Below, in pieces: positions 1 through 6,267 of a stretch of 18,219 nucleotides of DNA. Origin of the DNA: Colimorpha sp034178965. Its GTDB lineage: Bacteria; Bacteroidota; Bacteroidia; Bacteroidales; P3. The stretch spans positions 1 through 18,219 of the forward strand of contig JAXFQM010000199.1 of the NCBI GenBank assembly GCA_034178965.1, written 5' to 3'. Each line of letters starts with the position of its first letter. Positions within the stretch are counted from its first letter, which is position 1. Below the pieces are notes generated by a model. It ran no database searches. It had not been told where the DNA came from and saw only the letters and a program-made list of their open reading frames with translations. Both the position numbers and the translations under genes were made by a program.

Positions 1-2
1 TG

Positions 3-31
3 CAAAGGTAAGAAAAAAAATTGACATACAA
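3..31 (-). promoter_or_regulatory. Bacteroidota-type promoter for a gene to the left of the window
   Basis: Read on the minus strand, positions 10 to 3 give TACCTTTG, an exact match to the Bacteroidota -7 consensus TAnnTTTG, followed by CA. A TTG at 31-29 lies 18 bases upstream, close to the spacing expected of the -33 element. It points out of the window, so the gene it serves is not visible. It also marks the end of the TatD transcription unit, which stops at 102. Confidence 0.6.
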
Positions 32-101
32 CCTTTTTTCTTCTAAGGGACTGCATGTTTGTGCATGGCACGCTACTGGTGCGGAAAGGCATCCTGTTTT
101 C

Positions 102-914
102 TTATAGTCGGAAAAGGCAACGTGCTGTGGCGGTGGTGACGGCGGCCACCTGCCATAATTCGATGCCTTTGATGGCAGCCACTCGGGCTGCAGTGTCGAG
201 GAGGAAAGCTTCTTCGTTGCGTTTGCCGCGGTGGGGTACGGGAGTCAGGTAGGGGGCGTCGGTTTCGAGTAAAAGGCACTCCAGCGGAATGGCGGCCACC
301 ACTTCGGCTGTGCTGCTGTGCTTATAGGTGGCCACGCCTCCAATGCCAAGCAGAAAGCCCATTTCCACAAGTTGTTCGGCTTGTGCCACTGTGCCGCCAA
401 AGCAATGGATGACTCCAGGATGTTTTCGGCGGGGGTTGCTTGTTTCAGCAAGCAGGTGAAAGAAGTCCTCAAAGGCGTCTCGAACATGTATGGAAGCGGG
501 CAGATCCAACTGTTGCGCCCACAGCAACTGTCTTTTTAGAGCATCCAGTTGTTGAATGCGATAAGTGGCATCCCAGTGATAGTCCAGTCCTATCTCGCCC
601 ACGGCCACATAATGCTCGGTGCGTGAGAAAAGCAGTCTCCTCACTGCTTCCAGCCGTTCCTCATAGTCGTTTCCCACTTCGCAGGGGTGCAGCCCCATCA
701 TTTGGCGCATGTGGTTGGGATAACGCCGTTGCAGGTCGTCCTGTTCATTGGCGCAATCTGCGTCTGTGGCGGCCAAGAGCATCATGTCCACTCCCGCTGC
801 AAAGGCGCGGTGCAGCATGTCGTCTTGGTCATCGGCATATTCCTCCCCATAGCAATGTGTGTGCGTGTCGATGAGCGAGTGGTTTTCTGCGTCCGCCTGG
901 GGCGTTTCCATCAT
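102..914 (-). CDS. tatD: TatD family metal-dependent DNase
   Basis: A 270-residue TatD-type hydrolase, the usual length for a cytoplasmic metal-dependent nuclease of the amidohydrolase fold, implicated in DNA repair and degradation in other bacteria. The metal ligands are in order: DTHTH at 16-20 (H18, H20), GEIGLDYH at 106-113 (E107), SIHVRDA with H143, IHCFGG with H170, and ETDAPYL with D219. The N-terminal dozen residues before the first strand are slightly longer than usual. The start ATG at 914 overlaps the TGA of the upstream DUF2520 gene as ATGA, so translation is probably coupled. An in-frame ATG directly follows the first, so the exact start is uncertain by one codon. The family assignment is firm. 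The biological substrate is not, because TatD paralogues (YcfH, YjjV) share these motifs. Confidence 0.93.
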   Translation of the reverse strand: MMETPQADAENHSLIDTHTHCYGEEYADDQDDMLHRAFAAGVDMMLLAATDADCANEQDDLQRRYPNHMRQMMGLHPCEVGNDYEERLEAVRRLLFSRTEHYVAVGEIGLDYHWDATYRIQQLDALKRQLLWAQQLDLPASIHVRDAFEDFFHLLAETSNPRRKHPGVIHCFGGTVAQAEQLVEMGFLLGIGGVATYKHSSTAEVVAAIPLECLLLETDAPYLTPVPHRGKRNEEAFLLDTAARVAAIKGIELWQVAAVTTATARCLFRL

Positions 915-1684
915 CTTTCCTGTATTATTTGGGTGAAGAGTTCGTATAGTTCCTTCAGTCGAGGTTGGTCAAGCAGCATTTGTCGGTGACGGTCAATCGT
1001 TTTTTGGTCGCGCCTCCGTGCAGGCCCAGTCTGTAGGCTCCAGAGGTCGCCGTGTAGGGCTTTTTCCGCAGTGGTTTGTATGAGTGGGGTAAGTACGTCG
1101 AAAGGCAGGTCGTGTCGTTCCAATTGTTCCTGCGCCAGCGCGTTGAGGGCATTGCCAAAGTTACTCACCATAACGGCGGACAAGTGCAGCCACTGCCGCT
1201 GCTCGCTGTTCAGCCTGAAAATCTTTTGCGACACGGTTTCCATCAACGCGGCGATTTGTTGCTCCACCTGTGGCGTGCTGCCTTCAATGCAGAAAGGCAG
1301 TTGATCATATTGCATGGCCACCTCGCGCACGAAAGTCTGTGGCGACCATGCTACGCCGCATTTCCGGCTGATAGGTTCCAGCACTTTCATGGGCACAGTG
1401 CCAGAAGTGTGCACCACCAAAGCCTCGCGTAGGCGTAGGTCCAGCGCGAGGTCAAAGAGGGCATCATCGCTCACCGCCAAGACATACACGTCGGCGGTGG
1501 GATAGAGGAGCGCCAGTTTGTCAATGGGCTCTGCAAACACTTGGTGGGCCAGCCGCTCCGCGTGGTCGTACTCGCGGGAGAAAACCTGTAAGATTTGGTG
1601 GCCAGCCGCTTTCAAGGCCAACGCTAAATGGGTGGCCACGTTGCCAGAGCCGACGAACGAGATGGTTTGTTTAGTTGTCGTCAT
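911..1684 (-). CDS. DUF2520 / Rossmann-like NAD(P)-binding protein
   Basis: A 257-residue protein with an N-terminal dinucleotide-binding fold (GSGNVATHLA at 12-21, preceded by a hydrophobic strand) and a helical C-terminal half. Conserved family blocks are HTSGTVPM and TGPARRRDQKTIDRH. It matches the Bacteroidota proteins annotated as Rossmann-like plus DUF2520 domains, often loosely called F420-dependent NADP oxidoreductases and resembling ketopantoate reductase or pyrroline-5-carboxylate reductase in fold. No substrate is established, so I give none. The open frame runs to 1768, but the extra 28 residues are low in family character and lie over the neighbouring small gene. I chose ATG 1684, which gives a 14-base overlap with that gene's end. 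Its stop overlaps the tatD start by ATGA. Confidence 0.85.
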   Translation of the reverse strand: MTTTKQTISFVGSGNVATHLALALKAAGHQILQVFSREYDHAERLAHQVFAEPIDKLALLYPTADVYVLAVSDDALFDLALDLRLREALVVHTSGTVPMKVLEPISRKCGVAWSPQTFVREVAMQYDQLPFCIEGSTPQVEQQIAALMETVSQKIFRLNSEQRQWLHLSAVMVSNFGNALNALAQEQLERHDLPFDVLTPLIQTTAEKALHGDLWSLQTGPARRRDQKTIDRHRQMLLDQPRLKELYELFTQIIQER

Positions 1685-1895
1685 CGTCGTCCGAGAAGAA
1701 ATCCTCCTTGCTGGGATAGTCGGGCCAAAGGTCCTCAATGCTGTCGTAGGGTTCTCCCTCGTCCTCAATCTCTTGGAGGTTTTCTATCAGTTCCATGGGG
1801 GCACCGGTGCGCTGCGCGTAGTCGATAAGTTCGTCTTTCGTGGCGGGCCACGGCGCGTCATCCAGTTTTGATGCTAATTCAAGAGTCCAGTACAT
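1671..1895 (-). CDS. DUF2795 small acidic protein
   Basis: A 74-residue protein beginning MYWTLELASKLDDAPWPATK and ending in an aspartate run (DDDDDN). The N-terminal half, with the block PWPATKDELIDYAQRTGAP at 16-34, matches the small DUF2795 family common in Bacteroidota, whose function is unknown. The second half is very acidic (IEDEGEPYDSIEDLWPDYP and onward). It has no signal peptide or membrane segment, so it is probably cytoplasmic. The aspartate-coding repeat at its 3' end also contains the ATG of the DUF2520 gene in another frame (14-base overlap), so these two genes and tatD are likely one transcription unit. No Shine-Dalgarno sequence or consensus promoter is evident in the 110 bases upstream. 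Confidence 0.8.
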   Translation of the reverse strand: MYWTLELASKLDDAPWPATKDELIDYAQRTGAPMELIENLQEIEDEGEPYDSIEDLWPDYPSKEDFFSDDDDDN

Positions 1896-2005
1896 GAATA
1901 AAGATGTTAATATAAGATTGTTGGCTTGAATGTTTTTTTATGTTGGGAGGGTTCTTTTATTTATTCCCTTCCTCCTTGCCGCTGGAGTCATGCGAAGAAA
2001 GGAAG

Positions 2006-2578
2006 TCAGCCTTTCCATACTATTTCCTCCATGTCCTCCACGTGCACCAGGAGCCGGGCAAGGACGAAGAGGTAATCGCTCAAGCGGTTGAGGTATTGCC
2101 CAATGGAGGGGTCTGTGGCGGAGTTGCGTGTAAGGGTTACCACGCGTCGTTCGGCGCGGCGGCATACGGTGCGCGCCACATGGCAGTCAGCAGCGGCGAG
2201 GGTGCCGCCAGGAATGATGAAAGCGGTGAGGGGGGGCAGTTTTTGCTGCATGGCGTCTATCCAATGCTCCAAGTTGTCAATGGCATCGGCGGGCAGGTGT
2301 GGCAACTTTTGCGCCAAACTCTCGTCCTCGTTTGCGAGGAGTGTTTGGATAACGAAAAGATGTTGCTGTATTTGTTTCACTTGGCGGCCGTAGAAGAGGG
2401 CGTTGTCGGCATCTATGGCTTTCATTTGGTCCAGTCTCACGCAAAGCAGGCCCACGTGAGCGCCCAGTTCGTCCACAGTGCCGTAGGCTTCCACTCGGGC
2501 GTCGTCCTTTTCCACGCGGGTGCCGCCCACCAGAGATGTTGTGCCGTTGTCGCCAGTTTTAGTATATATTTTGCTCAT
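2006..2578 (-). CDS. PduO-type ATP:cob(I)alamin adenosyltransferase
   Basis: A 190-residue enzyme that transfers the 5'-deoxyadenosyl group of ATP to cob(I)alamin, making coenzyme B12 in the cytoplasm. The diagnostic PduO/MMAB motifs are present: the N-terminal ATP-binding block starting KIYTKTGDNGTTSL (3-16) with GGTRVEKDDARVEAYGTVDEL (18-38), then FIIPGGT (120-126), CRRAERR (139-145) and the C-terminal NRLSDYLF (164-171). Length matches the family. It stands alone, with 370 bases upstream and 110 downstream and no other cobalamin gene nearby, so it probably serves salvage of corrinoids for B12-dependent enzymes encoded elsewhere. I looked for a cobalamin riboswitch in the upstream region and did not see one. 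It is of the PduO type, not the CobA/BtuR type. Confidence 0.93.
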   Translation of the reverse strand: MSKIYTKTGDNGTTSLVGGTRVEKDDARVEAYGTVDELGAHVGLLCVRLDQMKAIDADNALFYGRQVKQIQQHLFVIQTLLANEDESLAQKLPHLPADAIDNLEHWIDAMQQKLPPLTAFIIPGGTLAAADCHVARTVCRRAERRVVTLTRNSATDPSIGQYLNRLSDYLFVLARLLVHVEDMEEIVWKG

Positions 2579-2949
2579 AATCTATAAAAAATAGGGCGTA
2601 GGCCCACATAATATTTTGCTCTTTTCGTTCTGCATGCCAGCGACTTTCGTGCTGTACGCCTCCCTTTTATCGTGCTGAAAAAGTAATAATAAAAAATTAC
2701 ATACGCGAAAAAAAATTGTTAAGATGCTTTTAGGGGAGGACTGTCGCGGCGAAAGAGTCAAAAAGCACAGATGTTAGGTAGGCGCAGCGGGGGCTGTCTG
2801 CTTTGGAGGTTGTTGCAATCTGTGGGCATAGAATCCTATTCCCGTGCATGTCTTCCTTTTGGCCGTTCAACAACAGAGGTCATCCCCCACGGCGGTTAGG
2901 GATGACCTCTGCCTCAAGGTCGTTCCCTTGCGGCTGTGTCCAAGGCCAG
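2579..2949. other. Non-coding gap between adenosyltransferase and NifU genes
   Basis: This is a 371-base gap with no credible gene. It holds A/T-rich sequence around 2684-2735 (runs of A and AATAATAAAAAATTA) that may include the promoter of the adenosyltransferase gene, although no exact TAnnTTTG is present on the minus strand. On the right it holds the inverted repeat at 2874-2911 listed separately. I saw no tRNA, riboswitch or repeat family. Confidence 0.6.
2874..2911 (-). terminator. Inverted repeat, likely terminator of the NifU gene
   Basis: CAGAGGTCATCCC (2874-2886) is followed, after a 12-base loop, by its exact reverse complement GGGATGACCTCTG (2899-2911), a 13-base-pair perfect stem. 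It begins 39 bases after the NifU stop codon on the minus strand. The sequence after the stem lacks a long U tract (TTGTTG), so it may be a weak or Rho-assisted terminator, or an mRNA 3'-end stabiliser. Confidence 0.55.
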
Positions 2950-3195
2950 TCAGATGCGTTCTACGGCCTTTATCTCAGGGATGGCGTCCTTGAGGGCTTT
3001 TTCGATGCCTTGCTTGAGGGTTTGTTGGGCGTGGGGGCAGCCTCCGCAATGGCCATTGAGGCGCACCACAACGACCCCTTCGTTGGTGAGGTCCAGGTAT
3101 TCCACGTCGCCACCGTCTTGCTGTAGGTAGGGACGTATTTGGCTCAAGGCATTCTGTACCTTGCGCTCAAGGATGCTTTTTTCTTCGTCAGTCAT
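2950..3195 (-). CDS. NifU C-terminal domain (Nfu-type) Fe-S scaffold protein
   Basis: An 81-residue stand-alone NifU C-terminal domain. Such Nfu proteins carry a [4Fe-4S] cluster between two subunits and pass it to target apoproteins in the cytoplasm. The cluster-binding CxxC is in GHCGGCPHAQQTLKQGIEKA (48-67). The preceding beta-strand blocks DGGDVEYLDL and VVVVRLNGHC are typical. Full-length NifU would also carry an N-terminal scaffold and a ferredoxin domain, both absent here, and the short form is normal in Bacteroidota. It is separated by 276 bases from the Mrp/ApbC carrier gene on the same strand, a plausible functional partner though probably not in the same operon. A 13-base palindrome (3224-3236) lies 29 bases upstream of the start. 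Confidence 0.92.
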   Translation of the reverse strand: MTDEEKSILERKVQNALSQIRPYLQQDGGDVEYLDLTNEGVVVVRLNGHCGGCPHAQQTLKQGIEKALKDAIPEIKAVERI

Positions 3196-3223
3196 GTTGG
3201 TTAGGAGTTGTTTTTCGGGGGTT

Positions 3224-3236
3224 GAACCGTCGGTTC
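3224..3236. promoter_or_regulatory. 13-base palindrome upstream of the NifU gene
   Basis: GAACCGTCGGTTC has 6-base perfect arms around a central T. It lies 29 bases upstream of the NifU start codon, where an operator or the leader of the mRNA would be. No regulator is known for it; this is a structural observation only. Confidence 0.25.
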
Positions 3237-3471
3237 CCTATTACAATTTTGTGAATGATAATATGGATGATTATTGCAATCTCAAGAAGTGAAGTAGAGA
3301 ACGGAAGAATGTTTGTCGTGTGTTAAAAAAAACATACGTGAAATGCATTGAATAGTGCGGATAGGCTACCTTGCTGGTGTTCTTGATCGGCCGGTTTCAT
3401 GTATTCAAGTATTACAACCTGTTCATTCGTTCATTCTTGAGTATATTAAGCGGTCAGAAGTGAAAGTAACA
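3237..3471. other. Non-coding gap between NifU and mrp genes
   Basis: About 235 bases, fairly A/T rich, with no credible ORF. It contains a perfect tandem 8-base repeat GTTCATTC at 3421-3428 and 3429-3436. That repeat lies in the loop and edge of an imperfect 11-base inverted repeat (3399-3409 with 3436-3446). The two imperfect positions would be G-U pairs in a plus-strand transcript but mismatches in a minus-strand one. No exact TAnnTTTG element was seen. Confidence 0.4.
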
Positions 3472-4545
3472 TTATTTGTTTTCTAACTTGCACACTTCTC
3501 GAATGACATTGTTGGCCAATTCCATGAATGCTTCGCTTTCGGGGGTGGGCTTCTCATTCCACAAAGCCACGGGCTTGCCCAAATCGCCACTTTCGGCGAT
3601 ACTTTGCACCAGGGGGATTTCTCCCAGCACAGGGCGCTGCATATCCTCCGCCAATTTCTTGCAGCCGCCGTTGCCGAAGATATAGTACTTGTGGTTGGGC
3701 AGTTCGGCTGGGGTGAAGTAGGCCATGTTTTCCACGAAACCCAAAATAGGGATGTTGATGCCGTCCATGGCAAACATTTCCGCCGCGCGCGTCACGTCGG
3801 CGATGGCCACTTGCTGTGGCGTGCTCACCATCACGACTCCGGTGCAGGGCAGTGTTTGGGCAATGGTCAGTTGCACATCGCCTGTTCCGGGAGGCATGTC
3901 GGCCACCAGGTAGTCCAACTCGCCCCACCAAGTTTGCGTCAGCAGTTGCTTCAGTGCGCTGCTGGCCATGGGGCCGCGCCACACAAGGGCTTTGCCAGAA
4001 TCCACCAAAAAGCCGATACTCATCAACTTAATGCCGTATTTTTCAACGGGCACCATGTATTCCTTTCCCTCATGCATTTCGCCGTAGATGTCCTCGGCTT
4101 CAATGTGGAACATGGTGGGCACCGAGGGGCCGTAGATATCGGCGTCCACAAGGCCCACCTTGGCGCCAGTGCGTGCCAGTGCAATGGCCAAGTTGGCTGC
4201 CACGGTGCTTTTACCTACGCCGCCTTTGCCGCTGGCTACGAGGATGGTGTGCTTGATATGGGGGAACTCGGCCTTTGGGTCGGGTAGCCGTGTGGGCCGT
4301 GCGGTGAGATTCACGGTCACCTCTGCGTCGCGGTCCACCAGTTGATGGATGGCGTTGACGCAATCCTCTTTCATTTTGTGCTGCATGGGACAGCCCGAGG
4401 TGGTGAGCACCAGGTCGAAGCTGACTTTCTTGCCGTCGATGGCGATGTTTTCTATCATGTTCAAGTCGATTAGGTTGTTGCCTAAATCGGGGTCCATGAC
4501 GTGTTTCAGCGCCATTTCAATTTGTGTCTTGGTTATTTGGATCAT
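3472..4545 (-). CDS. mrp: Mrp/ApbC family Fe-S cluster carrier ATPase
   Basis: A 357-residue Mrp/ApbC/NBP35-type P-loop ATPase that binds and transfers Fe-S clusters in the cytoplasm. It has an N-terminal MIP18/DUF59 domain (about 1-80, with TTSGCPM at 48-54), then the ATPase: deviant Walker A SGKGGVGKST (105-114), DADIYGPSVP (134-143), GFLVDSGKALVWRGPM and DMPPGTGDVQL (216-226). The CxxC cluster site usual after ENMSYF is missing. After ENMAYFTPAEL (272-282) there is only the single Cys295 in FGNGGCKKL. As far as I recall this is the normal Bacteroidota form. The gene starts 33 bases after the Nudix stop and is probably co-transcribed with it. Length and both domains are complete. Confidence 0.93.
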   Translation of the reverse strand: MIQITKTQIEMALKHVMDPDLGNNLIDLNMIENIAIDGKKVSFDLVLTTSGCPMQHKMKEDCVNAIHQLVDRDAEVTVNLTARPTRLPDPKAEFPHIKHTILVASGKGGVGKSTVAANLAIALARTGAKVGLVDADIYGPSVPTMFHIEAEDIYGEMHEGKEYMVPVEKYGIKLMSIGFLVDSGKALVWRGPMASSALKQLLTQTWWGELDYLVADMPPGTGDVQLTIAQTLPCTGVVMVSTPQQVAIADVTRAAEMFAMDGINIPILGFVENMAYFTPAELPNHKYYIFGNGGCKKLAEDMQRPVLGEIPLVQSIAESGDLGKPVALWNEKPTPESEAFMELANNVIREVCKLENK

Positions 4546-4578
4546 GTGAATACGGTTTTTTGAATGGTGGGTGGGACA

Positions 4579-5052
4579 TTAAGTTGGGTTTGCAGGGGTG
4601 CCTTCGTGTGAGCCTGGTTTTTCCCCGTGCCTTGCGCGGAGCGCTTTCTCCAGTATTTCACTATGGTCGAAGGCCAGGGGCGGCAGCTCGTCGAGAGGGA
4701 ACCATTGTGCCAATTTGGCATCGTCGCCGGCGCGCAGTTCGACAGATTGTCTGTTCACGTCTGCCATGAAGGCCACCGTCACTGTGCGGCCGCGCGGGTC
4801 GCGCCCTTCGCGCGAGGCTACGGCAACGAGGGCAAGGGGAATGTTGGCAAGCCCTGTTTCTTCTTCCAGTTCTCGCGCGGCGGTGTGCTCTATGTCCGTG
4901 TCGGACATGTCGAAAAAACCACCAGGAAAGGCCCACAAGCCTTGGTAGGGGTCGTTGCCGCGCTGTATGAGTAGCAGACTGCGCCCGTCATCGGCAAACA
5001 CAAGTATGTCGGCGGTGACGGCGGGGCGGGGGTATGCATAGGTGTACGGCAT
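4579..5052 (-). CDS. Nudix hydrolase
   Basis: A 157-residue Nudix-fold pyrophosphatase, probably cytoplasmic. The protein starts MPYTYAYPRPAVTADILVF and reaches the Nudix region at LWAFPGGFFDMSDTDIEHTA, followed by RELEEETGL. The metal-binding helix RELEEETG is intact. The loop from GG to REL is one residue longer than the strict G-x5-E-x7-REL pattern, with Asp/Thr where the first Glu would be. The aromatic-rich N-terminus (YTYAYPRPA) resembles Bacteroidota Nudix enzymes of the ADP-ribose or NADH pyrophosphatase kind, but the substrate cannot be fixed from sequence. The frame stays open to an ATG at 5085, but those 11 extra residues look unlike the family, so I chose 5052. The C-terminal tail after about residue 140 is polar and probably disordered. 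Confidence 0.88.
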   Translation of the reverse strand: MPYTYAYPRPAVTADILVFADDGRSLLLIQRGNDPYQGLWAFPGGFFDMSDTDIEHTAARELEEETGLANIPLALVAVASREGRDPRGRTVTVAFMADVNRQSVELRAGDDAKLAQWFPLDELPPLAFDHSEILEKALRARHGEKPGSHEGTPANPT

Positions 5053-5133
5053 GAGACTTTTTTTGGTTTCGAGTGATGGAAGCAAGGTGCGTGGTTGGCG
5101 ATTAAGTTTCGTTGGCTTTTTGAGGAGAGGTTG

Positions 5134-6267
5134 TTACTCTCCAAATAATTCCTGCAATTTTTGTGCCAGTTCTTTGCCGCGCAGGTTTTTGGCCACCACT
5201 CGGCCTTGCGCGTCTATTAGGATGGTGGTGGGGATGGAGGTGACACCATATGCCGTGCCGCCGCTGGAGACCCATCCGCGCAAGTCGCTTACGTGGTTGG
5301 GCCACGCCAAGCCGTCGTCAGCAATGGCTTTCAGCCAAGAGGTGCGTTCGCTGTCAAGTGACACGCTGAATACCTCAAAGCCCAGTGGGTTGTATTTTTT
5401 GTAGAGTTTCACCACGTTGGGGTTTTCCATGCGGCATGGGCGGCACCACGAGGCCCAAAAATCCACCAACACCACTTTGCCGCGCAAGTTACTCAGTCGC
5501 AGCGTGTCACCCTGTGCGTTGGGCATGGCTATTTCGGGTGCCAGCGAACCTGTCTCAAGACTGCTTTTCACCTTTTGGTCCAGGTGCTGCACATAGGGGT
5601 TTGAGGGATACCGCTCGATGAGGGCGTCGCGCACTTGTTCAAAGAGGTTGGCATAGGTGCTGAAGTCGTCCTCTAAAAAGGTGACGAGGAAAGCGCTGAT
5701 AAGGCAGTCTTTATTGTCCTCCACCACCTTGCGCACCCATTGGCGCTGTTGCAGCATGATTTGCTTTGCGTCCTCTTGCAGTTGTTGCCGGCGCAACGCG
5801 CTGGTGTTGCTGTCGCGAAATTCGGTGTCCAATATTAGTGAGCGTGCCAGTGGCTCATACATGGCTGCGTTGAACTGTTTGTATGCTTCCATGTTGCGCG
5901 AGCCGTTGACCTTGTCTACGACCACGAAATCGATGTCGGAGGTGTGTCTTAGGTCCAAGGTGACCTTTTCGCCTGGCATCACCATCACGTGCAGCATGGG
6001 CGACCGTTCCGCATAGTCGAAGGTGAAGACATACAAGGAGGGTGTTTGTGCGGCGAGGCTTATCTCGTATTTTCCCTTGGCGTTGGTGTAGAACGTGTCG
6101 AGGGGTGTCAGTCCCCTGGGGCTCACTTCATTGACGATGATGCCCACGGGGTATTTCTCAAACTCTTTTAGTTGTCCTTTCATCGTTGCCGTTTGGGCTT
6201 GCAGTGCACCGAGGGCCACGGTGAATGACAGAAGTATGGGAATGAGGCGTTGCATAAGAGTCTTCAT
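5134..6267 (-). CDS. TlpA-like thioredoxin with N-terminal DUF4369 region
   Basis: A 377-residue exported thiol-disulfide oxidoreductase. Residues 1-25 form a signal peptide (basic start, hydrophobic stretch, ALQAQ). Residues 27-110 resemble the DUF4369 beta domain, a helical linker follows, and from about 241 there is a TlpA/AhpC-TSA thioredoxin fold. The active site is WCRPC at 274-278 inside DFWASWCRPC. The cis-proline loop is SIPTT (P346). Such proteins work in the periplasm, reducing disulfides for cytochrome maturation or other envelope proteins, but the partner cannot be told here. The start ATG at 6267 overlaps the stop of the S41 protease gene as ATGA, so the two are translationally coupled. 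The Nudix gene follows 81 bases later. Confidence 0.9.
   Translation of the reverse strand: MKTLMQRLIPILLSFTVALGALQAQTATMKGQLKEFEKYPVGIIVNEVSPRGLTPLDTFYTNAKGKYEISLAAQTPSLYVFTFDYAERSPMLHVMVMPGEKVTLDLRHTSDIDFVVVDKVNGSRNMEAYKQFNAAMYEPLARSLILDTEFRDSNTSALRRQQLQEDAKQIMLQQRQWVRKVVEDNKDCLISAFLVTFLEDDFSTYANLFEQVRDALIERYPSNPYVQHLDQKVKSSLETGSLAPEIAMPNAQGDTLRLSNLRGKVVLVDFWASWCRPCRMENPNVVKLYKKYNPLGFEVFSVSLDSERTSWLKAIADDGLAWPNHVSDLRGWVSSGGTAYGVTSIPTTILIDAQGRVVAKNLRGKELAQKLQELFGE

Noticed and set aside
1685..1768. N-terminal extension of the DUF2520 protein to an ATG at 1768
   Set aside because: The 28 extra residues are Arg/Thr rich, unlike the family, and would overlap most of the DUF2795 gene; the family start fits ATG 1684.
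2579..2949. Possible cobalamin riboswitch upstream of the adenosyltransferase gene
   Set aside because: I looked on the minus strand for the B12-box and the conserved core (such as GCCACTG) and did not find them; only A/T-rich sequence and a terminator-like repeat are present.
3604..4287. Plus-strand open frame (227 codons) opposite mrp
   Set aside because: It is antisense to a complete Mrp ATPase and shows no fold-like features.
4579..5052. Nudix gene as a broken enzyme because the G-x5-E spacing is off
   Set aside because: The metal-binding RELEEETG helix is intact and a one-residue longer loop is seen in other Nudix subfamilies, so I treat it as active.
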